Source: Christensenella sp. UBA7102 (GTDB lineage Bacteria > Bacillota > Clostridia > Christensenellales > UBA1750). From it: a DNA stretch of 64,000 nucleotides. The stretch lies in NCBI GenBank assembly GCA_002492415.1, contig DKYK01000031.1:9328-73327 (forward strand), read 5' to 3'. Position numbers and translations under genes: made by a program. The notes under the pieces were generated by a model, which searched no databases, was not told the origin of the DNA, and saw only the letters and a list, made by a program, of their open reading frames with translations. Of the stretch, positions 31,547-40,225 are shown in pieces; the stretch's first letter is position 1; each line of letters opens with the position of its first letter.

Positions 31547-34159
31547 CTAGGCCTTGTGCCAGCCCATCGCCTTGGTGAACTCCACCACGGGAATCGACAC
31601 GAGGGACAGCCCCAGACCCACGAAATACAGCCAGCCGGGCAGCGCAACCAGCTCGAATACCGCGGACAGCGGCGGGATGAACAGCACGGCGGCGGTCAGC
31701 GCGATGCCGACCAGAGCGGCGTTGTTCATATGGCGGTTGGAGAACACGCCCACCTTAAACAGACTTTGGTTGGTGCGCATATTGAACGCATGGAAGATCT
31801 GCGAAAGCGTCAGCACCGTGAAGGCAAGCGTCTGGCCGCCAGCGAGCGTACCGGTGACCCGTTCGCCCAGCCAGAAGGCGAAGAGCGTCAGACCGGAGAA
31901 CAGCACGCCCTGCAGGGCGACGCGCAGCCCCATGCCGTGCGCGAAAATGCTTTCATTGCGCGGCTTGGGCTTGCGGTCCATCACGTCGGACTCAACGGCT
32001 TCCATGCCGATGGCGATTGCGGGCAGAGAGTCGGTGACCAGATTGATCCACAGCAGGTGCATGGACAGCAGAGGCGACTTGTGCCAGCAGACCATCGCCA
32101 GAAACACGGTCAGGATCTCGCCGATATTGGTGCCCAGCAGGAATCCTACGGCTTTTTTGATGTTGTCATAGATGCCGCGGCCTTCCTGCACCGCGTCTAC
32201 GATGGTGGCAAAGTTATCGTCGGTCAGCGTCATGTCGGCCGCGCCCTTGGCCACGTCGGTGCCCGTTATGCCCATCGCGCAGCCGATGTCCGCGGCCTTG
32301 AGCGCGGGGGCGTCGTTGACGCCGTCGCCCGTCATGGACACGATCTCACCCTGCCGCTGCCAGGCGCGCACGATGCGGATCTTATCCTCGGGAGAGACGC
32401 GGGCGTAGACCGAAATGCCGCGCACGCGCTGATCCAGCTCGCCATCGGTCATGTTCTGCAGCTGTGCGCCGGTGACAGCTTCGTCGCCCGGCTGCAGGAT
32501 GCCCAGATCCCGCGCGATGGCGCTGGCGGTGACCACATGGTCGCCGGTAATCATCACGGGTTTGATGCCGGCCCTGCGGCACTGCCTGACGGCCTCGCGC
32601 GCCTCGGGGCGCGGCGGATCGATCATACCCACCAATCCCAGCAGCGTCAACCCCTGCTCAAGCGATGCGCTCGAAGGCGTCTCGGGCACGGAATCGATCT
32701 GCTTACAGGCCACAGCCAGTACGCGCAGCGCCTGCGCGCTCATTTCATCGCAGACCGCGCGAGCCCTGTCCAGGTCGCCGCAGATACAGCGCGCGGCCAG
32801 CACGTCAAAGGCGCCCTTGACGATGACCACGTTCTTGCCGTCGATGCGGTTGACGGTGGTCATCAGCTTGCGGTCGGAGTCAAAGGGCAGCTCGGCAAGG
32901 CGGGGATGCAGCGCGTTTAAGGCGCTTTGGGCGATGCCGTTTTTGTGTGCGGCCACGAGAATGGCCGTCTCGGTGGGGTCGCCGATGTGCTGCTCGGTTT
33001 CGCCGGAGAAATCCACCGCGCCGTCACAGCAAAGCGTGGCAAGGCGCAGAAGGCGACGCACGGCGTCGGAGTTGTCTGTGGAGATCGCCTCGGGTGCGGC
33101 GGCGCCATCGACGTAAGCGTGGGTGAGCGTCATGCGGTTCTGCGTCAGCGTGCCCGTTTTATCCGAGCAGATGACGGAAGCGGAGCCCAACGTCTCGACG
33201 GCGGGCAAGCGGCGGATGATGGCGTTCTTTTTCACCATGCGCTGTACGCCGATGGACAGCACAATGGTCACGATGGCGGGAAGCCCCTCGGGGATGGCGG
33301 AGACGGCGAGGGAAACGGCGGTCATGAAAATATCCATCACGGGCATGCCGTTTGCAAGGCCCACGACGAACACCACCGCGCACGCGGCCAGCGCCAGAAT
33401 GCCCAGATACTTGCCCAGATTGGCCAGCTTTTTCTGCAGCGGAGTCTGCGAGTCCGCGCTGGAATCCAGCAGGTTGGCGATCTTGCCCATCTCGGTATTC
33501 ATGCCCGTTGCGGTGACCACGGCCGTCGCGCGGCCATAGGTAATTGAGCAGCCTGAGTAAACCATGTTGCGGCGATCGCCCAGCGGGGCGTTGGCGGCTA
33601 CATCGGCCTGCGCATCCTTTTCGGCGGGCACGGATTCGCCCGTCAGAGCGGATTCCTCGCATTTTAAGGAAGAAGAGGCGAGAAGCCGAGCATCTGCAGG
33701 TACAAAATCGCCGGCTTCCAGCAGAATGACATCGCCTGCAACCAGGTCTTTGGCCTCGATGATGGACTCCTTGCCGCCGCGCAGCACGCGGGCATGGGGC
33801 GCGGACAGATTTTTCAGCGCGTCGAGCGCCTTTTCCGCCCGACTCTCCTGCATCACGCCCATGATCGCATTTGCGATGACGATGGCCACGATGAGCAGAG
33901 GCTCGAAGAATTCCGACGCTTCGCCGGAGGAGCAGGCTACGGCGAAGGATACCGCCGCAGCTGCCAGCAGGATCAGAATCATCACGTCTTTGAACTGATC
34001 GAAGAAGCGCTGGGCGAAGGTCCTCTTTTTGCCTTCGCGCAGGCGGTTTTCGCCGTCGCGGGTCAGCCGTACTGCGGCCTCTTCGGGGGTTAGGCCGGTT
34101 TGCGCGTCGGTGGCAAGTTCGCGCAGCAGGTCGTTCCGTTTTGCGTCATGCGGTGTCAA
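31547..34159 (-). CDS. Calcium-transporting P-type ATPase (P2A)
   Basis: 870-residue P2 ATPase of the bacterial calcium/PMR1-like type. Ten hydrophobic segments are expected: AAAAVSFAVACSS and LIVAIVIANAIMG early, PEGLPAIVTIVLSIG (metal-site PEGLP in TM4), phosphorylation motif CSDKTGTLTQN (Asp near 350), ATP-domain KGAFDVL, and the TGDGVNDAPALKAADIGCAMG hinge. The upstream ATG at 34195 lies within the -10 box (34194-34199), so the start is probably TTG 34159, ten bases after GGGAGG. Exports or sequesters calcium, possibly manganese. Own promoter, terminator downstream. Confidence 0.92.
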   Translation of the reverse strand: MTPHDAKRNDLLRELATDAQTGLTPEEAAVRLTRDGENRLREGKKRTFAQRFFDQFKDVMILILLAAAAVSFAVACSSGEASEFFEPLLIVAIVIANAIMGVMQESRAEKALDALKNLSAPHARVLRGGKESIIEAKDLVAGDVILLEAGDFVPADARLLASSSLKCEESALTGESVPAEKDAQADVAANAPLGDRRNMVYSGCSITYGRATAVVTATGMNTEMGKIANLLDSSADSQTPLQKKLANLGKYLGILALAACAVVFVVGLANGMPVMDIFMTAVSLAVSAIPEGLPAIVTIVLSIGVQRMVKKNAIIRRLPAVETLGSASVICSDKTGTLTQNRMTLTHAYVDGAAAPEAISTDNSDAVRRLLRLATLCCDGAVDFSGETEQHIGDPTETAILVAAHKNGIAQSALNALHPRLAELPFDSDRKLMTTVNRIDGKNVVIVKGAFDVLAARCICGDLDRARAVCDEMSAQALRVLAVACKQIDSVPETPSSASLEQGLTLLGLVGMIDPPRPEAREAVRQCRRAGIKPVMITGDHVVTASAIARDLGILQPGDEAVTGAQLQNMTDGELDQRVRGISVYARVSPEDKIRIVRAWQRQGEIVSMTGDGVNDAPALKAADIGCAMGITGTDVAKGAADMTLTDDNFATIVDAVQEGRGIYDNIKKAVGFLLGTNIGEILTVFLAMVCWHKSPLLSMHLLWINLVTDSLPAIAIGMEAVESDVMDRKPKPRNESIFAHGMGLRVALQGVLFSGLTLFAFWLGERVTGTLAGGQTLAFTVLTLSQIFHAFNMRTNQSLFKVGVFSNRHMNNAALVGIALTAAVLFIPPLSAVFELVALPGWLYFVGLGLSLVSIPVVEFTKAMGWHKA

Positions 34160-34193
34160 AATTTCAACATCCTCCCTGTCAGTTGTTGGAATC

Positions 34194-34222
34194 ATTGTAC
34201 GGCGCGCGCGCCGCATTGTCAT
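34194..34222 (-). promoter_or_regulatory. Promoter of the P-type ATPase with CG palindrome
   Basis: Leftward: ATGACA (34217-34222), 17-base spacer, TACAAT (34194-34199). The spacer contains GGCGCGCGCGCC (34201-34212), a perfect 12-bp palindrome. The in-frame ATG at 34195 is inside the -10 box, so it cannot be the translation start of this transcript. Confidence 0.72.
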
Positions 34223-34351
34223 CGGACAAAATTGCCCAGCTGCGTAAATTTTGCTCAGGTTGCGAATGATGTTACCTTTTTGGACACTTTTCAGTTTTTG
34301 TCCATTTGGATGCGGGGCGTGGAGAGGTATGATAATAAAGGGTGATGAACA

Positions 34352-35380
34352 GTGGAAATGAACGAGCTGCGCCGGGCCATTGTGCGCTCGGCGGTGCATA
34401 AGGGGATCGAAGAAGTGCGGGAGGACCCAAAGCGCGGCGTCCGCAAGCTGGTGGATATGGGTTCTCATTTTTCAAAGGGAAGGTTCCAGAAGCAAACCTT
34501 TGCAATTATGCAGAACGAGCTGACGGACGTGAACAGCGCCTATTATGCGATGGTGATGCGTATCAGCCGCTACGTGCGGCCCGAGGCGCTGGAGGAATTT
34601 GGGCTGAATGTGGGATACAACAGCTGGACGCACGGCGCGCAGATCATCCGCGCGCACGAAGCGGAGCACGGCTACAACGTGCCCTGGTGCCTGGTGCTGG
34701 ACCTGCGGCAGAGCGCGGGCTACGATGTGGACGAATTGATGTGTCAGGGAAAAAAGCTGGGAATATATGCCTATATGGTGTTCGGCGGTAGCCGCACGCA
34801 GCTGGACGAGTTGTATCCTCTCTTTTATAAGCACAAGGACTGCGCGGTGCTGGTGATGCTGCGCACGCCTGAACTGCCGCTGGTCAACATTGAGAACGTG
34901 AACAACGTGGCGCTGCTGGTGCCGCAGAACGAGCCGGGCGCGCGGGAGAGCGCGCAGGAACTGCAGAAGCGCGGCTGCCTGTACGGTACTTGGGTACACT
35001 ATAGCGATGGCACGGCAACCGCGGTCACGAACGGCAGTGCGGAGGCGCTGGCCGAGGAATTGGGCGCGTTTTCGCTGATAGCGGTGTCCGAGCCGGGCAC
35101 AGGCACGGAAACCTGCGAGCGCGTGGCGCAATATGCGGTGAAGGAGCGGGAGCACAAGCGGTATCTGCCCTTTCTGGCGGAGTTCTTCAGTGACATCGAG
35201 CGCATCGACCGCATCATTTCCGTGGAGCCCTGTATGCTGGGCGTCAGCGCGGACGGCACGGTATTTACCGCGCAGGGAACCAACCCCAACTTGAATGTGC
35301 AGAACATCGCGCTGGAGGATGTACTGATGTGCACCATGCCGTGCGTGACCTACAAAACCGATCAAGACGCTAAGGAGTGA
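34352..35380 (+). CDS. Putative degenerate radical SAM-like protein lacking the iron-sulfur motif
   Basis: 342 residues, not annotated by any clear motif, but the layout resembles clostridial radical SAM proteins of the YfkA/DUF3463-like type: an N-terminal helical region (VHKGIEEVREDPKRGVRKL, then YYAMVMRISRYVRPEAL), the NVPWCLVLD strand where those enzymes have IPW.ILMDPTSACNL, then ELMCQGKKLGIYAYMVFGG (their QGKELGIYMYIYTGGEP), HKDCAVL, and a C-terminal region with VSADGTVFT. The CxxxCxxC cluster motif is absent, so if the relation is right it is a cofactor-less pseudoenzyme. Starts at GTG 34352 (AAAGGG nine bases upstream; ATG 34358 is an alternative). Its stop is 4 bases before ftsH, so the two are translationally linked. 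Confidence 0.6.
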   Translation: MEMNELRRAIVRSAVHKGIEEVREDPKRGVRKLVDMGSHFSKGRFQKQTFAIMQNELTDVNSAYYAMVMRISRYVRPEALEEFGLNVGYNSWTHGAQIIRAHEAEHGYNVPWCLVLDLRQSAGYDVDELMCQGKKLGIYAYMVFGGSRTQLDELYPLFYKHKDCAVLVMLRTPELPLVNIENVNNVALLVPQNEPGARESAQELQKRGCLYGTWVHYSDGTATAVTNGSAEALAEELGAFSLIAVSEPGTGTETCERVAQYAVKEREHKRYLPFLAEFFSDIERIDRIISVEPCMLGVSADGTVFTAQGTNPNLNVQNIALEDVLMCTMPCVTYKTDQDAKE

Positions 35381-35384
35381 CGAC

Positions 35385-37217
35385 ATGAAAGAAGTTAAGC
35401 CCCCAAAAAAGCCGTTGATTTTTTACTACCTGATCGTGCTGGCGATTCTGCTGGCGCTGAATCTGTTCCTCATGCCTACGCTGATGAACCGTTCCATTGA
35501 AGACGTGGGCTATTCAAAGTTCCTTTCCATGCTCTCGCAGGGAGAGGTGGGCCAGGTGCAGGTAAAAGAAGACGTGATCCTGTTTACAGACAGCGCGGAA
35601 CGTCCCCACATCTATAAGACTGGCAAAATGGAGGACCCCGATCTGGTCAATCGCCTGGAGAGCGCGGGCGTGGAGTACGAAAAAGCCATCGTCGAGCAGG
35701 GAAATCCGATTTTGGAATTCCTGCTGTCCTGGATCCTGCCCTTTGCGGTGATCATCCTGCTGGGCCAGCTGCTCTCGCGCATGATGATGAAAAAGATGGG
35801 CGGCGGCGTGGGGAATCCGGCGATGAGCTTCGGAAAGAGCAACGCGAAGGTGTATGTGCCCTCTACCACGGGCATTAAGTTCGCGGATGTGGCCGGCGAG
35901 GACGAGGCAAAGGAAGTGCTCACTGAAATCGTGGATTTCCTGCACAACCCAAAGAAATACACCGAGATCGGCGCCAAGATGCCCAAGGGTGCGCTGCTGG
36001 TGGGGCCTCCCGGCACCGGCAAAACGCTGCTGGCCAAGGCCGTTGCGGGCGAAGCGAACGTGCCCTTTTTCTCCATCTCCGGTTCGGAATTCGTGGAGAT
36101 GTTCGTGGGCATGGGCGCGGCCAAGGTGCGCGACCTGTTCCAGCAGGCCAATGAAAAGGCGCCGTGCATCGTGTTTATCGACGAGATTGACACCATCGGC
36201 AAAAAGCGCGACGGCGCAAACGGTATGGGCGGCAACGACGAGCGTGAACAGACTCTCAACCAGCTGCTGACCGAAATGGACGGCTTTGACGGCACCAAGG
36301 GCGTTGTGATATTGGCTGCGACCAACCGGCCCGAATCCCTAGATCCCGCGCTGCTGCGCCCCGGGCGCTTTGACCGAAGAGTGCCCGTGGAGCTGCCGGA
36401 TCTGGCGGGACGCGAGGCCATTCTGCGCGTGCACGCTGCAAAGGTCAAGCACGTCCCCAATCTGGATTTCAACGCTATCGCCCGCGCTGCGGCCGGCGCG
36501 TCGGGCGCGGAGCTTGCCAACATTGTCAACGAGGCCGCGCTGCGCGCCGTGCGCCAGGGTCGCAGCCAGGTGCAGCAGAGCGATATGGAGGAGAGCGTCG
36601 AGGTGGTCATCGCGGGCTACCAGAAGAAGAACAAGATACTCTCCGACAAGGAGAAACTGATCGTGTCCTATCACGAGATCGGCCATGCGCTGGTTGCGGC
36701 GCTGCAGACGCACTCCGCACCTGTGCACAAGATCACCATCATTCCCCGCACCTCCGGCGCGTTGGGCTACACCATGCAGGTGGAGGAGGGTGAGCACAAC
36801 CTGATGAGCAAGACCGAGATAGAGAATAAGATCGCCACCTTTACCGGCGGTCGCGTGGCAGAGGAGTTGGTGTTCCACTCCATTACCACCGGCGCGTCCA
36901 ACGACATTGAGCAGGCCACGCGCCTGGCGCGCGCGATGCTGGCGCAGTTCGGCATGAGCGAGGAGTTTGGCATGGTGGCGCTGCAGACACAGAACAACGT
37001 CTACCTGGGCGGCGACGCGTCGCTGGCCTGCTCGCCCGAGATGGCGGCGAAGCTGGACCAGAAGGTGATTGATCTGGTCAAGCAGCAGTATGCGCGCGCA
37101 GAAAAGCTCATTTCGGAGAATATGGGCAAGCTGCACGAGCTGGCCAAGTACCTCTACGAGAAGGAAACCATCACCGGCGAGGAGTTCATGACCATATTGG
37201 AGGACAAGGCGGAGTAG
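35385..37217 (+). CDS. ftsH: ATP-dependent zinc metalloprotease FtsH
   Basis: 610-residue membrane protease. Two N-terminal TM segments (about 11-30 and 110-128) flank a short extracytoplasmic region; AAA domain follows with Walker A GPPGTGKT (about 205), Walker [10 protein letters not shown], sensor [20 protein letters not shown], and the peptidase zinc site is HEIGH (about 430), with SNDIEQAT supplying the third ligand. The usual family form is HEAGH; Ile replaces Ala, which does not touch the metal. Degrades misfolded membrane proteins and regulators. Located directly downstream of the 34352 gene with AAGGAG in the overlap. Terminator downstream. Confidence 0.96.
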   Translation: MKEVKPPKKPLIFYYLIVLAILLALNLFLMPTLMNRSIEDVGYSKFLSMLSQGEVGQVQVKEDVILFTDSAERPHIYKTGKMEDPDLVNRLESAGVEYEKAIVEQGNPILEFLLSWILPFAVIILLGQLLSRMMMKKMGGGVGNPAMSFGKSNAKVYVPSTTGIKFADVAGEDEAKEVLTEIVDFLHNPKKYTEIGAKMPKGALLVGPPGTGKTLLAKAVAGEANVPFFSISGSEFVEMFVGMGAAKVRDLFQQANEKAPCIVFIDEIDTIGKKRDGANGMGGNDEREQTLNQLLTEMDGFDGTKGVVILAATNRPESLDPALLRPGRFDRRVPVELPDLAGREAILRVHAAKVKHVPNLDFNAIARAAAGASGAELANIVNEAALRAVRQGRSQVQQSDMEESVEVVIAGYQKKNKILSDKEKLIVSYHEIGHALVAALQTHSAPVHKITIIPRTSGALGYTMQVEEGEHNLMSKTEIENKIATFTGGRVAEELVFHSITTGASNDIEQATRLARAMLAQFGMSEEFGMVALQTQNNVYLGGDASLACSPEMAAKLDQKVIDLVKQQYARAEKLISENMGKLHELAKYLYEKETITGEEFMTILEDKAE

Positions 37218-37225
37218 TCGCCTTT

Positions 37226-37277
37226 TGAAGGACAGAGGCCCCGGGAAGCGCACAGCGCATTTCCCGGGGCCTGTCCT
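37226..37277. terminator. Bidirectional terminator
   Basis: Long stem: AGGACAG-AGGCCCCGGGAA (from 37229) pairs with TTCCCGGGGCC-TGTCCT ending near 37277, with T-run. Between ftsH and the leftward TetR gene. Confidence 0.85.
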
Positions 37278-37283
37278 GTTTGT

Positions 37284-37802
37284 TTAGTTGTTTTTGTGCC
37301 CTGTTGCGCGGATGATGAGCGAGACAAAGCGCTCGGGCGTCATGCTTCCGTCACGCAGCCAGCGCTTAATGGCGCAAAGAAAGGCGTCTGTGTAAAAGGT
37401 GGTGTAGAAATCATGCGCGTCATCGTCGTCCACGACGTCGGTGTAGTGCGTCAGGATGACGGGGCTCATCATCTCGGCAAAGTAGTCGGAAAAGCTGTTC
37501 TGCCCCGTCTGCTCCAGCGCATTGACGTAGAAGGCGCGATTGGCATAGAAGTACTCGCAGACGCTCGTGAGAAAGGAGGCGCTGTCCTGCACGGAGGCAT
37601 CCAGCAGGCGCTCGACGAACTCGGTGTAGAAGATCCAGTTGACCAGATCATATTTGTCCTTGAAGTGGTAGTAAAAGCTCTTGCGGTTCATACTGCACGC
37701 CTCGCAGATGTCCCCGACGCTGATCTTGGGCAGCGGACGGTCTGCCATCAGGCGCTTGAGAGCGGCAGCCAGAGCTTTTTTAGTGATGGAAGAATCCGGC
37801 AC
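37284..37802 (-). CDS. TetR-family transcriptional regulator (DhaS/TetR_C-like)
   Basis: 172 residues. N-terminal DNA-binding domain: ITKKALAAALKRLMADRPL, then ISVGDICEACSMNRKSFYYHFKDKYDLV (recognition helix about 37-50). The NRKSFYYHF motif and the C-terminal FYTDAFLCAIKRWLRDG are typical of the TetR_C group with DhaS, a dihydroxyacetone kinase regulator. Ligand unknown. GTG start at 37802 follows AAGGAGGG by about eight bases. Two inverted repeats in the upstream region could be its operators. Confidence 0.9.
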   Translation of the reverse strand: MPDSSITKKALAAALKRLMADRPLPKISVGDICEACSMNRKSFYYHFKDKYDLVNWIFYTEFVERLLDASVQDSASFLTSVCEYFYANRAFYVNALEQTGQNSFSDYFAEMMSPVILTHYTDVVDDDDAHDFYTTFYTDAFLCAIKRWLRDGSMTPERFVSLIIRATGHKNN

Positions 37803-37834
37803 GAGCTTCCCTCCTTGCCCGAATGATGTCCACC

Positions 37835-37894
37835 ATTATAACAGATTTTTCCTTTGGAAGAAAGGAAAAAATGATGGAGAAAAATTTTTTCTCC
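37835..37894 (-). promoter_or_regulatory. TetR promoter region with two inverted repeats
   Basis: TATAAT (37835-37840, leftward). TTTTTCCTTT (37846-37855) and AAAGGAAAAA (37861-37870) are perfect inverted repeats overlapping the -35 region. GGAGAAAAA (37876-37884) and TTTTTCTCC (37886-37894) form a second; the latter follows the leftward recombinase gene and may serve as its terminator. Confidence 0.62.
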
Positions 37895-37898
37895 GCCG

Positions 37899-38522
37899 TC
37901 ATATCGTGTGCTTGTAGGGATATGCTCGTTTGCGCGCAAAGCGATAGAAAGTCGAGCGCGATACAGATAGCGCGCGCGTGGCCTCCGGAATGGTCAAGTC
38001 GCCCTGCAGCCACTGGGTGTAGATGCTGTCAAAGGCCTCGGAATCCACCTTGCCCGGACGGCCAAAGCGCACGCCGCGCAGTTTGGCGGCTTCAATACCC
38101 TCCGCTTGCCGGAGGCGGATGGTTTCCCGCTCGTTCTGCGCGACAAAGGAGAGCAGCTGCAGCACCAGGTCGGCGATAAAAGTACCCAGCAAGTCCTTGG
38201 ATAGCGTGGTGTCCAGTAGCGGCATGTCCAGCACACGTATGTCCACACCGCGCAGCTTGGTCAGCTTGCGCCACTGCTCCAGAATCTCCTGATAGTTGCG
38301 GCCCAGGCGATCGATGCTCTTGATGAGCAGCAGGTCGCCGCGTTTGACGCGCCGAAGCAGCCGCTTGTAGGCTGGGCGGTTGAAATCCTTGCCGCTGAGC
38401 TTGTCCAGAAAGATGTGATCGTCGGGCAGACCGAATTCCTGTAATGCCTGCAGCTGGCGGTCCTCATTTTGTTCGCGTGTTGATACGCGCACGTAAGCAT
38501 AGATTTGGCTCTGTGTTTCCAT
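37899..38522 (-). CDS. Serine recombinase (resolvase/invertase family)
   Basis: 207 residues, full small-serine-recombinase length. Catalytic domain: YAYVRVSTREQNEDRQ with the nucleophilic serine at about residue 11, SGKDFNRPAYKRLLRRVKRGDLLL, and IDRLGRNYQEILEQW. C-terminal helix-turn-helix: GDLTIPEATRALSVSRSTFYRFARKR. Acts as a site-specific resolvase or invertase; no recombination sites were recognised. It stands alone, with no transposase or phage genes near it. ATG 38522 with AAAGGAGG upstream; the in-frame ATG at 38558 lacks one. Confidence 0.93.
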   Translation of the reverse strand: METQSQIYAYVRVSTREQNEDRQLQALQEFGLPDDHIFLDKLSGKDFNRPAYKRLLRRVKRGDLLLIKSIDRLGRNYQEILEQWRKLTKLRGVDIRVLDMPLLDTTLSKDLLGTFIADLVLQLLSFVAQNERETIRLRQAEGIEAAKLRGVRFGRPGKVDSEAFDSIYTQWLQGDLTIPEATRALSVSRSTFYRFARKRAYPYKHTI

Positions 38523-38585
38523 GGGTACAGCCTCCTTTTTTTGCATTTCTACCCACATTATGCCTGACGGGGAATGCGGATATGC

Positions 38586-38620
38586 AAAAAAAGAGCGAAG
38601 ACACCTGCGCGTCTTCGCTC
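38586..38620 (-). terminator. Terminator after the DUF1002 gene
   Basis: Leftward: stem GAGCGAAGAC (38611-38620, read leftward) with GTCTTCGCTC (38593-38602), then a run of seven T (38586-38592). Follows the stop of the leftward DUF1002 gene by about 30 bases and precedes the recombinase. Confidence 0.9.
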
Positions 38621-38648
38621 CGCAAAAGAGCTGACCGTACGTTCCGGC

Positions 38649-39527
38649 TCAGCGCTTAAACCAGCTGCCGATCCAGTTAAAGAAGCCCTGGACGGTGGTT
38701 TTGATCTGGGTAAAGATAGAGGAGGCCGTTTGCTGCGCCACCTGAATCTTCTGGATGTTGTCAATCAAACCATTGAGCTGATCGGCCAGCTGTTCGGGAT
38801 CCAGGTCCAGCTTGGCAAACTCCACGCCCAGCTGTGTAATCTGATTGATCTGCGCGTCGGTCAGCTGTACGCCCAACTGCTGGGCGCCCTGCACCACGTA
38901 GGGACGCAGCGTGTCATAATCGTCCAGATGGTAGTCGGCGATGGCCTGCTTGACCATGGCCAGAAGCTCCACCGCCTCGTCCGAGCCGATGATGTCGGCA
39001 AGGTCGCCGGTCAGAACGATTTCATTGCTCGCGACAGCCTTGGCCAGCGAGGAGAGATTGCTGTCGATGGCCTGTTCATAGGCCTTGAGAATGCCCGCGA
39101 GCGCCGCCGTACCCGAGACTTCAACAGGGGCCGCGACCACAATTTTGGCGTTCTCCACCCCGGCGGTGATGAGCGCGGAGGAATACATCGAGGGCGTGAC
39201 CCAGTTGATGTTGTGCGTGGTGACGGAGATGCCCGTGCCCTCGCCCGTGAGCGTCACGCGCGCAGAGGAGATGGAGCGCGAGCCGATTTTATCCGCGGAT
39301 ACCACGCCGCCCAGCAGATTCTTTTCGTCTTCAATGCAGACGGCTACCAAGGTATCGTGCTCCAAGTCGGCCTCCAACAGCTTTACCACCTGCTGGAATT
39401 GCTCGCTGTCCAGATCGTCGCCATAGCAGGTGATGCTGTCGCCCACTTCGGCCGCCTGCGCCGCCATGGGCAGCAGGAACAGCGTGCAGCTTAGCAGCAG
39501 CGCCAGCGCTTTTTTCAACATTTTCAT
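38649..39527 (-). CDS. DUF1002-domain exported protein (YpuA-like)
   Basis: 292 residues. Signal peptide (MKMLKKALALLLSCTLFLLP, cleaved near AQAAE) and then the DUF1002 region found in Firmicutes proteins such as Bacillus YpuA. Recognisable conserved parts: ITCYGDDL, SARVTLTGEGTGISVTTHNINW, and LTGDLADIIGSDEAVELL. Function unknown. ATG 39527 with GGAGGG ten bases upstream; ATG 39521 is an alternative. Monocistronic. Confidence 0.92.
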   Translation of the reverse strand: MKMLKKALALLLSCTLFLLPMAAQAAEVGDSITCYGDDLDSEQFQQVVKLLEADLEHDTLVAVCIEDEKNLLGGVVSADKIGSRSISSARVTLTGEGTGISVTTHNINWVTPSMYSSALITAGVENAKIVVAAPVEVSGTAALAGILKAYEQAIDSNLSSLAKAVASNEIVLTGDLADIIGSDEAVELLAMVKQAIADYHLDDYDTLRPYVVQGAQQLGVQLTDAQINQITQLGVEFAKLDLDPEQLADQLNGLIDNIQKIQVAQQTASSIFTQIKTTVQGFFNWIGSWFKR

Positions 39528-39658
39528 CGCTAAATCCCTCCACATCATTGCGCTAAGGTGCCTCAATGCGTTATCATACTTTTATAAGACGCGGCAGCGG
39601 AAGAATTCGTTGCACATCTTATCCATAATCAGTTTACAGAAAAAGGAAGGAAATTGCA

Positions 39659-40225
39659 ATGGACAGAGCACAGGCTTGGGAAATTCTTACGCAGTACAAC
39701 CAGAACGAGGCACTGCTGCGCCACGCACAGGCTGTGGAGGGTTGCATGCGCCATTTTGCGCAGCTGAACGGAGAGGACGAGGAGCTGTGGGGCGTGGTGG
39801 GCCTGTTACACGATGTGGACTATGAAAAGTATCCCGAGCAGCATTGCGCAAAGGCGCAGCAGCTGCTTGCCGAGCACGGCGTGGATCCTGTGATCATCCG
39901 CGCGGTGGCGTCGCATGGCTGGGGTATTTGCAGTGACGTGGAACCGGTATCGCGCATGGAGAAGACGCTGTATGCCATTGACGAGTTGACCGGGCTCATC
40001 AACGCGGTGGCCATCATGCGCCCGAGCAGGAGCGTGATGGACCTGGAGCTCAAATCCGTCAAAAAAAAGTATAAGACGGCGAATTTTGCCGCCGGTGTCA
40101 ATCGTGCAGTGATCGAACAGGGCGCGCAGATGCTGGGCGCCACGGTGGACGAGCTGATCACCCAGTGCATACTGGGCATGCGGGAGTGCGCCGCGGCCAT
40201 CGGGCTGGCGGGCCAGGAGGCGTGA
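39659..40225 (+). CDS. HD-domain (HDIG) protein
   Basis: 188 residues. HD signature: LLRHAQAVEGCMRHF, then VGLLHDVDYEKYPEQH (His-Asp about 50), and later MEKTLYAIDELTGLI. Small HDIG hydrolases of this type are common in clostridial genomes; substrate unknown. RBS AAAGGAAGG. Its TGA overlaps the GTG start of the WYL regulator gene by four bases, so they are translationally coupled. First gene of a rightward five-gene array. Confidence 0.9.
   Translation: MDRAQAWEILTQYNQNEALLRHAQAVEGCMRHFAQLNGEDEELWGVVGLLHDVDYEKYPEQHCAKAQQLLAEHGVDPVIIRAVASHGWGICSDVEPVSRMEKTLYAIDELTGLINAVAIMRPSRSVMDLELKSVKKKYKTANFAAGVNRAVIEQGAQMLGATVDELITQCILGMRECAAAIGLAGQEA

Noticed and set aside
33159..33662. Additional leftward frame inside the P-type ATPase
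   Set aside because: Shadow of the ATPase in another frame; the real frame has all P-type motifs.
34195..34195. ATG 34195 as the start of the P-type ATPase
   Set aside because: It lies inside the predicted -10 box, so it would precede the transcript start and it has no ribosome site.
37899..38522. Serine recombinase as part of an IS607- or Tn-type element
   Set aside because: No TnpB-like gene, transposase, flanking inverted repeats or target duplication were seen around it.
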